Assembly: GCA_934436435.1 (NCBI GenBank)
Contig: CAKSAN010000006.1
Location: 1-64,000 of the forward strand
Source of the DNA: an uncultured Acetatifactor sp.
GTDB lineage: Bacteria; Bacillota; Clostridia; Lachnospirales; Lachnospiraceae
DNA: 64,000 bases
Reading direction: 5' to 3'
A program made the position numbers and the translations under genes. Below the pieces are notes generated by a model. It was given only the letters and a program-made list of their open reading frames with translations. It searched no databases and had not been told where the DNA came from. Shown here piece by piece: positions 25,262-32,204 of the stretch (the first letter of the stretch is position 1; each line of letters starts with the position of its first letter).

Positions 25262-26269
25262 ATGGATATGCGGGATCAAAAATTCGGCATAGAGATCGAG
25301 ATGACAGGGATTACCAGAAAAATGGCAGCCAGCGTCATAGCAGCTTATTTTTCCAAACAGGCACAACATGTTGGTGGCGCTTACGATGAATATATGGTTA
25401 GGGATACTTCCAACCGAAAATGGAAAGTCGTAAGCGACTCCAGCATTATAGCGCAGCGAAAAGATGGGGGCTATGCAGATAGAGAATATAAGGTGGAATT
25501 TGTGTCTCCTATCTGTGAGTATGCAGATATCCCGGTAATCCAGGAATTGGTGCGGCAGCTTCGTCATGCAGGTGCGATTGCAGGGAACAATACGGGAATC
25601 CATGTACATATCAATGCGGCTCCTCACGATGCCAGATCATTACGGAACATCACAAACATTATGTACAGCAAAGAAGATCTGATTTACAAAGCTTTGCAGG
25701 TAAATGTAAGAAGGGAGCATAAATACTGCAAGAAGGTAGAAGAAGAATTTTTGCAGGAATTGAACCGTAAGAAACCCAAAACACTGAAGGAAGTAAGTGA
25801 TATCTGGTATGGAGGTAATGACGGAAGTAACTATCATTATCATGAGAGCCGTTATCACTGTCTGAACCTGCATAGTGTGTTTCAAAAAGGAACGATAGAG
25901 TTTCGTCTGTTTAATTCCACAACCCATGCAGGAAAAATAAAGACTTATATTCAGTTCTGTCTGGCGATTTCCGCACAGGCACTCAACCAGAAATCGGCCG
26001 GGCGGATCAAGACGACCAGCACCAATGAAAAGTATACATTCCGGACCTGGCTGTTGCGTCTGGGAATGATCGGGAATGAATTTAAGACAGCGAGGAGGTT
26101 CCTGTTAGAAAATCTCGAAGGAGGAATAGCCTGGAAAGAGCCGGAACAGGCATTGCGGCAGAAGGAAAGGCTGCGGGCATTGAAGGAGAAAAAGGAGCAG
26201 GAGCCGGTGAGGACAGAGAATGCGGAAGACATACCGGAAGAAACAGAAGGACTTCACATGAATATGTGA
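25262..26269 (+). CDS. Amidoligase family enzyme
   Basis: ATP-dependent enzyme predicted to form amide bonds (COOH-NH2 ligase superfamily related to glutamine synthetase). FGIEIEMTG at residues 8-16 is the first metal motif. VEFVSPI supplies the next acid, GIHVHINAAPHD the central histidines, and TIEFRLFNSTTHA the late Glu/Arg motif. The C-terminal 80 residues are charged and helical. The next gene is a gamma-glutamylcyclotransferase-like protein overlapping by at most a few bases from its track frame; this pairing is a known neighbourhood of amidoligases. Substrates could be peptidoglycan or a peptide tag; both are inference. Confidence 0.85.
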   Translation: MDMRDQKFGIEIEMTGITRKMAASVIAAYFSKQAQHVGGAYDEYMVRDTSNRKWKVVSDSSIIAQRKDGGYADREYKVEFVSPICEYADIPVIQELVRQLRHAGAIAGNNTGIHVHINAAPHDARSLRNITNIMYSKEDLIYKALQVNVRREHKYCKKVEEEFLQELNRKKPKTLKEVSDIWYGGNDGSNYHYHESRYHCLNLHSVFQKGTIEFRLFNSTTHAGKIKTYIQFCLAISAQALNQKSAGRIKTTSTNEKYTFRTWLLRLGMIGNEFKTARRFLLENLEGGIAWKEPEQALRQKERLRALKEKKEQEPVRTENAEDIPEETEGLHMNM

Positions 26270-26292
26270 AAACAGCAGAATGGAGAAACAAG

Positions 26293-26799
26293 ATGGACAT
26301 GAACGGAAGAAAATATATTGCCTACGGATCCAATCTGAATCGTGAGCAGATGGCAAAGCGCTGCCCCGATGCAAAGGTAATAGGGAGTGGAATGCTTAAG
26401 GACTATGAACTGCTTTTCCGTGGGTATACGGATGCGGCGGTTGCCACGGTAGAACCGAAAGAGGGAGAAAATGTGCCGGTTTTAATTTGGGAGATCAGCC
26501 CAAGAGATGAAGTTAATCTGGATCGGTATGAAGGCTATCCCAGACTGTATGGCAAACAGATGTTAGAGGTGGAGGTAGAAGGCGGCTGTGAAAAAATGAT
26601 GGCATATATCATGAAAGACGGACCTACCATGGGAATTCCGTCGGGGCGTTATCTGAAAACCATACAGACGGGATACAAAGAGGCTGGGTTTGATGAAAAT
26701 GTGCTGATGAAGGGGGTGAGAAAAAGCATGGATCGGATGATGCAGGAACTGGGAGAAGGAAGTATGGGGGAAGAAGAATGCGGCCAGCAGCAACTGTGA
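26293..26799 (+). CDS. Gamma-glutamylcyclotransferase-like (GGCT/AIG2) protein
   Basis: Probably releases 5-oxoproline from a gamma-glutamyl amide. YIAYGSNLN near residue 8 is the canonical YGSNL substrate loop. The catalytic glutamate is expected in NLDRYEGYPRLYG, matching the family 'D-x-Y-E-G-x-P' phrase. ATG 26293 was chosen because of GGAG 12 nt upstream; the longer GTG form at 26266 overlaps the amidoligase stop. It likely opposes the amidoligase product. The C-terminal 40 residues are an Asp/Met-rich helix. Confidence 0.85.
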   Translation: MDMNGRKYIAYGSNLNREQMAKRCPDAKVIGSGMLKDYELLFRGYTDAAVATVEPKEGENVPVLIWEISPRDEVNLDRYEGYPRLYGKQMLEVEVEGGCEKMMAYIMKDGPTMGIPSGRYLKTIQTGYKEAGFDENVLMKGVRKSMDRMMQELGEGSMGEEECGQQQL

Positions 26800-27812
26800 T
26801 GACAAAGATAGCGTTAGCAGGCATTGGGCTTCCGGTGATCCTTGTGCTTTTATGCTATCTTAGTCTTTCTTCCGGAGGAGCAGATCATAACCGTGCAGCA
26901 GTGCATCTGGCGTTTGATGGAGGAGATATTCCGAAAGGAATGTCTTCAGACTATCTGGAATATATCCGTCAGATGCAGAAGAGCTTTGAGGAACTGGATG
27001 CGGTGCTGGATCATCTTGATGAAATGGCAGAAGAAGGGAAAATAGACAGATATCTGGTCAAGTCTGTTTTTTATGCTCTGTATTTCGGCGCAGACCGGGT
27101 TTTACTTTCCACAGAACGCTATACGCAGTTTGCAGATTGCTTTGTGAATTACGAGGAGCGGACGAAAACGGTATACCATGAGGATGAAACAACCACGCAG
27201 GAAACCTATACGGTGGTAATTCCGATCACGGAAAAGACAGAGATCTTTCAGAAGCTGGCGCGGAATTATGGAAGAATGGCGACCTATGAACAGCAGTCAA
27301 ATGCCATGAATATCTGGTATATAGCAAGGTATGACAGACAGGCTCCCATGGAAGGGGATGAATTTAGCGGCTGGGGAAGCTGGAATGCGGCAGGAAATAT
27401 ACAGACCTATGACCTGGCGATGAATGAAACGGCAGGCGAAATCGTAAGGCTTGCCATGTCGAGACTGGGGGATCCTTACTCACAGGAACTTCGAGGTTTG
27501 GAAGAATATGTGGACTGTAGTTATCTGACGCTGTGGTGTTACCGACAGATAGGAATATCCCTGCCGGGAACGGCGGCCGAACAGGCGAGGTATCTGGAGG
27601 AACATTATCTGACGGTTGCAAAGGAATCTTTGCAGCCGGGAGATCTTGTGTTTTGGAGTTATAAACCCAATGGACGATACAGAAACATTACACATGTAGG
27701 GATCTATGTTGGAGATGGCATGGTTGTGGATGCGTCTAGCTCCAAGAGAAAAGTGGTATACCGGAGCTTGTTTGACAGTGACAAACAGGTGATGTATGGG
27801 AGACCGCAGTAA
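26778..27812 (+). CDS. NlpC/P60 cell-wall hydrolase of the mating channel
   Basis: Cleaves peptidoglycan so the channel can cross the wall. One N-terminal membrane anchor (about residues 8-32) is followed by a helical stalk (60-100) and a domain (100-190). The NlpC/P60 domain starts near 212: C247 in VDCSYLTLWCY is the nucleophile, H306 in HVGIYVGDG the base. This VirB1-like gene overlaps the GGCT gene by 22 nt, with GGGGGAAG as RBS. Length 344 is typical for ICE hydrolases that lack the lysozyme domain. Confidence 0.9.
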   Translation: MRPAATVMTKIALAGIGLPVILVLLCYLSLSSGGADHNRAAVHLAFDGGDIPKGMSSDYLEYIRQMQKSFEELDAVLDHLDEMAEEGKIDRYLVKSVFYALYFGADRVLLSTERYTQFADCFVNYEERTKTVYHEDETTTQETYTVVIPITEKTEIFQKLARNYGRMATYEQQSNAMNIWYIARYDRQAPMEGDEFSGWGSWNAAGNIQTYDLAMNETAGEIVRLAMSRLGDPYSQELRGLEEYVDCSYLTLWCYRQIGISLPGTAAEQARYLEEHYLTVAKESLQPGDLVFWSYKPNGRYRNITHVGIYVGDGMVVDASSSKRKVVYRSLFDSDKQVMYGRPQ

Positions 27813-27820
27813 CCATTTTT

Positions 27821-27842
27821 GATGCCATCGGCATCTGTTTTC
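27821..27842 (+). terminator. Short hairpin after NlpC/P60 gene
   Basis: GATGCC (27821-27826), ATC loop, GGCATC (27830-27835), then TGTTTT. A weak to moderate terminator. Confidence 0.5.
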
Positions 27843-27859
27843 CACTGGGAGGATTTATT

Positions 27860-27937
27860 TTGACAGAAGATATGATACAGGAATGTAGCGGATCGGAAGA
27901 ACTTACAGAAGAAAGATTACATCAGCAGATATATTGA
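27860..27937 (+). CDS. Possible 25-residue ORF before DUF6103 genes
   Basis: TTG start behind GGGAGGATT; the peptide begins MTEDMIQECSGSEELTE and ends in a TGA that lies inside the ribosome site of the next gene. It is acidic, with one cysteine. It may be a coupling leader rather than a functional product. Weak evidence. Confidence 0.3.
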   Translation: MTEDMIQECSGSEELTEERLHQQIY

Positions 27938-27948
27938 AAGGAGAAGAC

Positions 27949-28308
27949 ATGACAGAAAAAGAAATCAAAATTACATTTGCGGAAGCTAAGCTAGAGGCAC
28001 TCACATTTTTTCTGACGGAACAGAATGAGAAAAGCGTGGAGGAACTGTTAAAGAGCAGCCTTGATAAATTGTACGAGAAGAATGTTCCGGTGGCAGTCAG
28101 AAAATTTGTAGAAAGAGATGAGGAAGCGGAGAGTCCACAGGAGACGCTTTCAACAGGGCAGGAGACACAGAGTGAGAGGGTAGCAAGACAGCCCAGAACA
28201 CCGGGTAGAAGAAGCAGAACTGTACAGTCACAGGAGGAAACGCCACAGCAGCCGACACCGGAAACATCAGAAGAGATGGCGGAAAATACTATGAGCATGG
28301 GGATGTGA
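27949..28308 (+). CDS. DUF6103-like protein 1
   Basis: Function unknown. The first 60 residues (EIKITFAEAKLEALTFFLTEQ, SVEELLKSSLDKLYEKNVP, VAVRKFVE) match the DUF6103 pattern of a strand followed by two helices and the 'LYEKxVPxxVRxFxE' phrase. The rest is a polar Ser/Gln/Thr tail ending in Met-rich residues. The protein resembles a ribbon-helix-helix-like DNA binder in size and start. ATG 27949 is preceded by GAAAGGAGAAG. It has a shorter homologue immediately downstream. Confidence 0.65.
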   Translation: MTEKEIKITFAEAKLEALTFFLTEQNEKSVEELLKSSLDKLYEKNVPVAVRKFVERDEEAESPQETLSTGQETQSERVARQPRTPGRRSRTVQSQEETPQQPTPETSEEMAENTMSMGM

Positions 28309-28343
28309 GGAAGAAACAACAATAATAAAAACGGAGGTAAAGA

Positions 28344-28598
28344 ATGAAGCAGGCAGTTGTTACAATCAAATATGATGAAGAGAAGTTAAATGCAGTAAAG
28401 CAGTATATGGGGAAAAAGGACGCAGATTTTGATGCGGAGATGAGGGAGACGCTCGGAAAAATGTATGAAAAATATGTACCACAGGCAGTCCGGGAGTACA
28501 TCGAGAGCAGGGGAGATGTTCCTTCTGTTGTGAAGAAGACAAGCCGCCAGCAGATCAAAAATAGAGAGACATCCGATGAGGTTGAGGAAACCGAGTAA
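28344..28598 (+). CDS. DUF6103-like protein 2
   Basis: An 84-residue paralogue of the preceding protein: VVTIKYDEEKLNAVKQYMG, then DFDAEMRETLGKMYEKYVP and QAVREYIESRGD. The pair shares the strand-helix-helix arrangement and 'M/LYEKxVPxAVRxxIE'. The short tail is polar. RBS ACGGAGG. Duplication followed by divergence is the simplest reading. Confidence 0.7.
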   Translation: MKQAVVTIKYDEEKLNAVKQYMGKKDADFDAEMRETLGKMYEKYVPQAVREYIESRGDVPSVVKKTSRQQIKNRETSDEVEETE

Positions 28599-28621
28599 GC
28601 AGGAGCGAGGAAAAACAAGAT

Positions 28622-28984
28622 ATGGAAAAAATAAAGATTTTGAAGATTGAAGAGAGAAAAGCTCCCTTCGTGAAAGAGATAGCAAATGAACTTAAGGACT
28701 GTCAGGCAGAGGTCGGAGGACTTATTGACTGCGTTTGTTTTGAAGATGGATGCATGGCAGTTGTCAACGATGAGGGAAAAATTAACGGAATGAAGCCGAA
28801 CCGCAGAAATGGTAATGACATTATCTGTGGTCCTTTTTTTATCTGCGGAAGCAACCGCGAAGGCGATTTTACTTCTCTGACGGAAGAGCAGATTGAGGAC
28901 TATGCCAAAAAATTCGGAGAAATCGAGCAATTTACGGGGCATGAACCGGAACTTGTGCCGAGGATGATGTTTCTTGGCTTTTAG
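28622..28984 (+). CDS. DUF3846-like protein
   Basis: A 120-residue soluble protein. VGGLIDCVCFEDGCMAVVNDEGKINGMKPNRR (read in pieces) and DIICGPFFICGSNREGDFTSLTEEQIE follow the DUF3846 pattern, in which a 'GG-h-E' turn, a 'NDEGK-h-x-x-h-x-x-N' loop and 'D-h-h-x-G-x-x-h' strand recur. These are frequent just upstream of relaxase regions on Clostridia elements; function is unknown. It is the last gene before a 450-nt non-coding, hairpin-rich stretch. Confidence 0.7.
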   Translation: MEKIKILKIEERKAPFVKEIANELKDCQAEVGGLIDCVCFEDGCMAVVNDEGKINGMKPNRRNGNDIICGPFFICGSNREGDFTSLTEEQIEDYAKKFGEIEQFTGHEPELVPRMMFLGF

Positions 28985-29330
28985 GATGCGGGGCGCACAG
29001 CCCCGCGTGAGCCTGCGTGTGGCGCTGTGTGCCCTCATTTGACAAACAAGGATAAAGTTACCGATGGAGACGGAAAAAGCCCTGTATGAGCCGATTTGGA
29101 GAATAGTATAAGAAACCGGGGGAAAGAAACCGGTAGGTAACGGAAGCAGGACAGAGGATCTGAGACAGTATAAACTGGGTCGAAAATAGTGCAGGTTAAA
29201 GGGGTTATGCCGCCCAAAGGCGGCTTAACCCGTGAAACACCCACCGGCAGAGCCGTTGGGAGATTCTAAGAATGGCATAACATTTTTGAAAATATAGGAA
29301 ATGTTATGCCATACATTTTTTTGACAAAGA
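28985..29330. other. Hairpin-rich non-coding region, candidate oriT
   Basis: No gene is present. Three stems are visible: GGGCGCACAGC (28991-29001) with GCTGTGTGCCC (29024-29034); GGGTTATGCCGCC (29202-29214) with GGCGGCTTAACCC (29219-29231), one mismatch; and a perfect 14-bp repeat, ATGGCATAACATTT (29272-29285) with AAATGTTATGCCAT (29299-29312). Location before the ribbon-helix-helix and relaxase genes makes it the best oriT candidate in the window. The nick site cannot be assigned by eye. Confidence 0.45.
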
Positions 29331-29440
29331 AGAATCAAATGCTAGAAACAAGCAAAGAATTGTAAATAATTTTGGAAGATATTATTTGAGGAAGCCATTG
29401 TTATCTGTTATACTTTGCGTACAGAGAAGAACTGTAAAGG

Positions 29441-30403
29441 ATGGCGTATAATAGAATGGATTTGAAGGAGACATATGCTAATACGATAAAGAAGACACAA
29501 CGTTTATTGGAAAGTAAGGGAATTGCTCTATCACTGAAGGAAATAAAAAAATTTAGTATGATTAATTTATCGGGCTTTAGAAATGATGGAGAAAGATTGC
29601 TAAGACTAGAGTTGGCAGAAAAGTATGGAGAGGATATCTTAGCACAGTCTTTAGGATACCAAATATTATATCCATTCATTGATGAAGGGGTTATTAAGAC
29701 AACAACTAAGCGTGATGAAATATTTTATACATATTTCTGTGTGACCGCTAATAGAGAAAATGACTTTGATCTTGCTATTTTTGAATACAATCTACATAAT
29801 GGGAACTTTTATTTGAGATATGGAATAACGGTAAATGGAATCCAAATGTGCAGGAAAGAGACCGGCATAAGGTATGAATTGTGTAGATATGGTTGTATGA
29901 AAAATTTTATTTTTGATGTTTTTTCTGAAAAAGAACTGCAACACTATTATACACCTATGGAGTATTTGATAGTGAAAGAGTTTGCGAGGCGAGAAGAAAA
30001 AAATTGTGATAACCAAACTGGCATTATTTTGAATCAGGTACTTAGTACTTTTTCAGCAATTAACTTTTTACTAGATAGAGACAAAAAATCAGTAGAGTCA
30101 ATAAGAAAGGCAAAACAGATGAAAATAGAAAATGATTTTACTGACGGGTCAAAAATAAAGAAAAAAGTAATTCACTTAGAGGAGAAGGTTCAACTTGAAG
30201 TGGTACCCTTTTGTGTAAATAAAGAGGGTGCGGAAGAAAAAACAATGAAACGACACACAAATGTATGGATGGTATCTGGACATTTGCGACATTATAAAAG
30301 TGGTAAAGTGATACATATTAGTCCATTCCCAAAGGGACCGGAAAGAGATAAGATGAAGCCTAAGAGAAAAGACTATGATTTACCGCAAGAAAATGATAAC
30401 TAG
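29441..30403 (+). CDS. Unknown AT-rich cargo protein
   Basis: A 320-residue protein I cannot place. The first 120 residues are helical (MDLKETYANTIKKTQRLLES, FRNDGERLLRLELAEKYG), the middle contains a cysteine trio (YELCRYGCMKNF), and the C-terminal 60 residues carry the phrase HTNVWMVSGHLRHYKSGKVI followed by HISPFPKG. That last phrase resembles a short module seen at the end of some phage and plasmid proteins. It is AT-rich and lies between the oriT candidate and the ribbon-helix-helix gene, so it looks like an insertion into the mobilisation block. The start codon lacks a strong ribosome site. Confidence 0.55.
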   Translation: MAYNRMDLKETYANTIKKTQRLLESKGIALSLKEIKKFSMINLSGFRNDGERLLRLELAEKYGEDILAQSLGYQILYPFIDEGVIKTTTKRDEIFYTYFCVTANRENDFDLAIFEYNLHNGNFYLRYGITVNGIQMCRKETGIRYELCRYGCMKNFIFDVFSEKELQHYYTPMEYLIVKEFARREEKNCDNQTGIILNQVLSTFSAINFLLDRDKKSVESIRKAKQMKIENDFTDGSKIKKKVIHLEEKVQLEVVPFCVNKEGAEEKTMKRHTNVWMVSGHLRHYKSGKVIHISPFPKGPERDKMKPKRKDYDLPQENDN

Positions 30404-30842
30404 GAAACAGTTAGAAAAAACAATAAGCGCAAGGAGGAAACTGATAACGGAAAAAGTCAGAAAAGCATTTTATATAGATGAGGAATTACTGGAACAGGTG
30501 GATGACCTACTGGAACAGGCTGACGTGAGATCAAGGAATGAATTTGTCAATCAGGCATTAAAGTTTTACATTGGATATCTTACTTCAGAGAAAATAGAGA
30601 ATTATATGCTGACGACCATCTCCTCCGTCATGCATGCAACCGTGAAAGACAGTGAGAATCGAATGGCCCGTGCGATGTACAAGCTGGCAGTAGAAACTTC
30701 CAAGTTGTCCCATGTGATCGCATACAGCCATGGTGTGGATGAAGAGGCATTGCGAAAACTCCAAGCAAAGTGTGCAGAGGAAGTAAAACATATTAATGGA
30801 ACGATTAGCTTTGAAAAAGCCTATGAATATCAAAAAGAGTAG
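30393..30842 (+). CDS. Ribbon-helix-helix relaxosome accessory protein
   Basis: Probably binds oriT and recruits the relaxase. Residues 15-55 are RHH-like: KVRKAFYIDEELLEQVDDLLEQ, then SRNEFVNQALKFYIGYL. The C-terminal 90 residues are helical and conserved-looking (ENYMLTTISSVMHATVKDSE, NRMARAMYKLAVETSK). ATG 30393 overlaps the end of the preceding gene; ATG 30375 is also possible, and neither has a good ribosome site. Its natural upstream context seems to have been disturbed by the insertion of the gene before it. Confidence 0.75.
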   Translation: MITRKQLEKTISARRKLITEKVRKAFYIDEELLEQVDDLLEQADVRSRNEFVNQALKFYIGYLTSEKIENYMLTTISSVMHATVKDSENRMARAMYKLAVETSKLSHVIAYSHGVDEEALRKLQAKCAEEVKHINGTISFEKAYEYQKE

Positions 30843-30971
30843 CCATGAAGTTCAAGAGTATGATATCATTATAAAATAAATATACAGTATTTTGTTTTTA
30901 CTTTGAAGTTTGACGACGGGATAGATAATATTTATCTGATCTAGGTATGACTGGCGAAAGGGGTAAATAGT

Positions 30972-32204
30972 ATGGGCAATGTGCGTTGGGAATCTCCATT
31001 TCCGTATTCATTAGCATTTAATTTGTTTAAGCAACATTTTGAGGAAATAAATCGTTCATATTGGGCGTTTGTTCCAGCAGCAAATACTATCAAGTCATTT
31101 GCAAAGAAGACGTTACTTAAAGATAATGCTGATCCGAAAACATTTTTTTTGATTCCAGATGAAGAAGATCGTATGGTGGCTCCAACATATGGTGAATGGA
31201 AAAATAATTTTTCGGAATATGTAAATTACTCGAGATTAAATATTATTATGCTTTTAAGTTCTTGCTTTGAAACATACTTACGGACGGTGGTTTCTCTTTC
31301 GTTTGAGTCTAAACCTGGAGTGATTATTAATTGCCGAGATGCGGTTGATGGGGCAGCATTGTTAAAAAAAGATATCATGTATGGGAACATGAATGATAAA
31401 TCATATCGTTTTGGAGAGGTAATTGAGGAAGTGTGTCGTGGGGAATGGGCAAAACGTTTTTGCGCATTCCAAAAATATTTTGGTAAATTACCATCTGAAT
31501 TATTAGATTTAACCCAAGACTTGGACGAGTTAAGAGTTACTAGAAATAATTTGGGACATTATTTCGGAAGAAGAAAGGACGAATATAGTGCGCCAATTGA
31601 TTTTGAGCCGAAAGAGACTACAAGGATATCACATGAGAGGATTTTAAAGTACTTAAGACTGATTTATTTGGCTGCAAAAATGATAGATGATTATTTATAT
31701 AAAAATATTATTGGTTCCTATGATATAATAAAAAAGTATTTCTATTCATTGTCAAATGGCGAGATATTGGCTACACCACAGGATTCTGATGCATATCAAT
31801 TACGAAAATTGTGTGGGAGGCATGACCTTCTATATGCTGGTAAGAAATATTATGATGAATTAGTAACATATTGCAAAACAAATTATGTTGAAAGCGAAAC
31901 AGATTGTATATTTACAAGGAATAGATGTATTAGAGAAATTAATAGAAGATTAAAGGAATCAGGCACTGAGTTGCTTTATGATGGACAGTCAGTTCCCTTT
32001 AATACGTCGTCATTTAAAGTTCTTTTAGCAAAAGAAAATCTTTATGACAAAGAAAATTATTCACAACGAAAGACAGACAACAACCGTCAAGTTCAATACT
32101 TATATTCATTGGCGCTAATTGACTATGTAACAAAAAAACTGGAATCCAACTCTAATTCTATTATGGAAACACTAAAGGGACAAAAGGAAGAATGCCAAAA
32201 CTGA
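30972..32204 (+). CDS. HEPN-domain protein (putative RNase cargo)
   Basis: A 410-residue protein. SRLNIIMLLSSCFETYLRTVV (87-107, read in parts) and LDELRVTRNNLGHYFGR (184-200) together look like a RiboL-PSP/MAE-type HEPN domain, in which the second helix carries the R-x4-6-H catalytic signature. Here it is R191-x4-H196. Such proteins are typically RNA-cleaving toxins or phage-defence effectors. The C-terminal half (from about 250) is an unknown partner domain. It is AT-rich against its neighbours and overlaps the relaxase start by 13 nt, so it appears to have been inserted exactly at the relaxase. RBS AAAGGGG. Confidence 0.65.
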   Translation: MGNVRWESPFPYSLAFNLFKQHFEEINRSYWAFVPAANTIKSFAKKTLLKDNADPKTFFLIPDEEDRMVAPTYGEWKNNFSEYVNYSRLNIIMLLSSCFETYLRTVVSLSFESKPGVIINCRDAVDGAALLKKDIMYGNMNDKSYRFGEVIEEVCRGEWAKRFCAFQKYFGKLPSELLDLTQDLDELRVTRNNLGHYFGRRKDEYSAPIDFEPKETTRISHERILKYLRLIYLAAKMIDDYLYKNIIGSYDIIKKYFYSLSNGEILATPQDSDAYQLRKLCGRHDLLYAGKKYYDELVTYCKTNYVESETDCIFTRNRCIREINRRLKESGTELLYDGQSVPFNTSSFKVLLAKENLYDKENYSQRKTDNNRQVQYLYSLALIDYVTKKLESNSNSIMETLKGQKEECQN

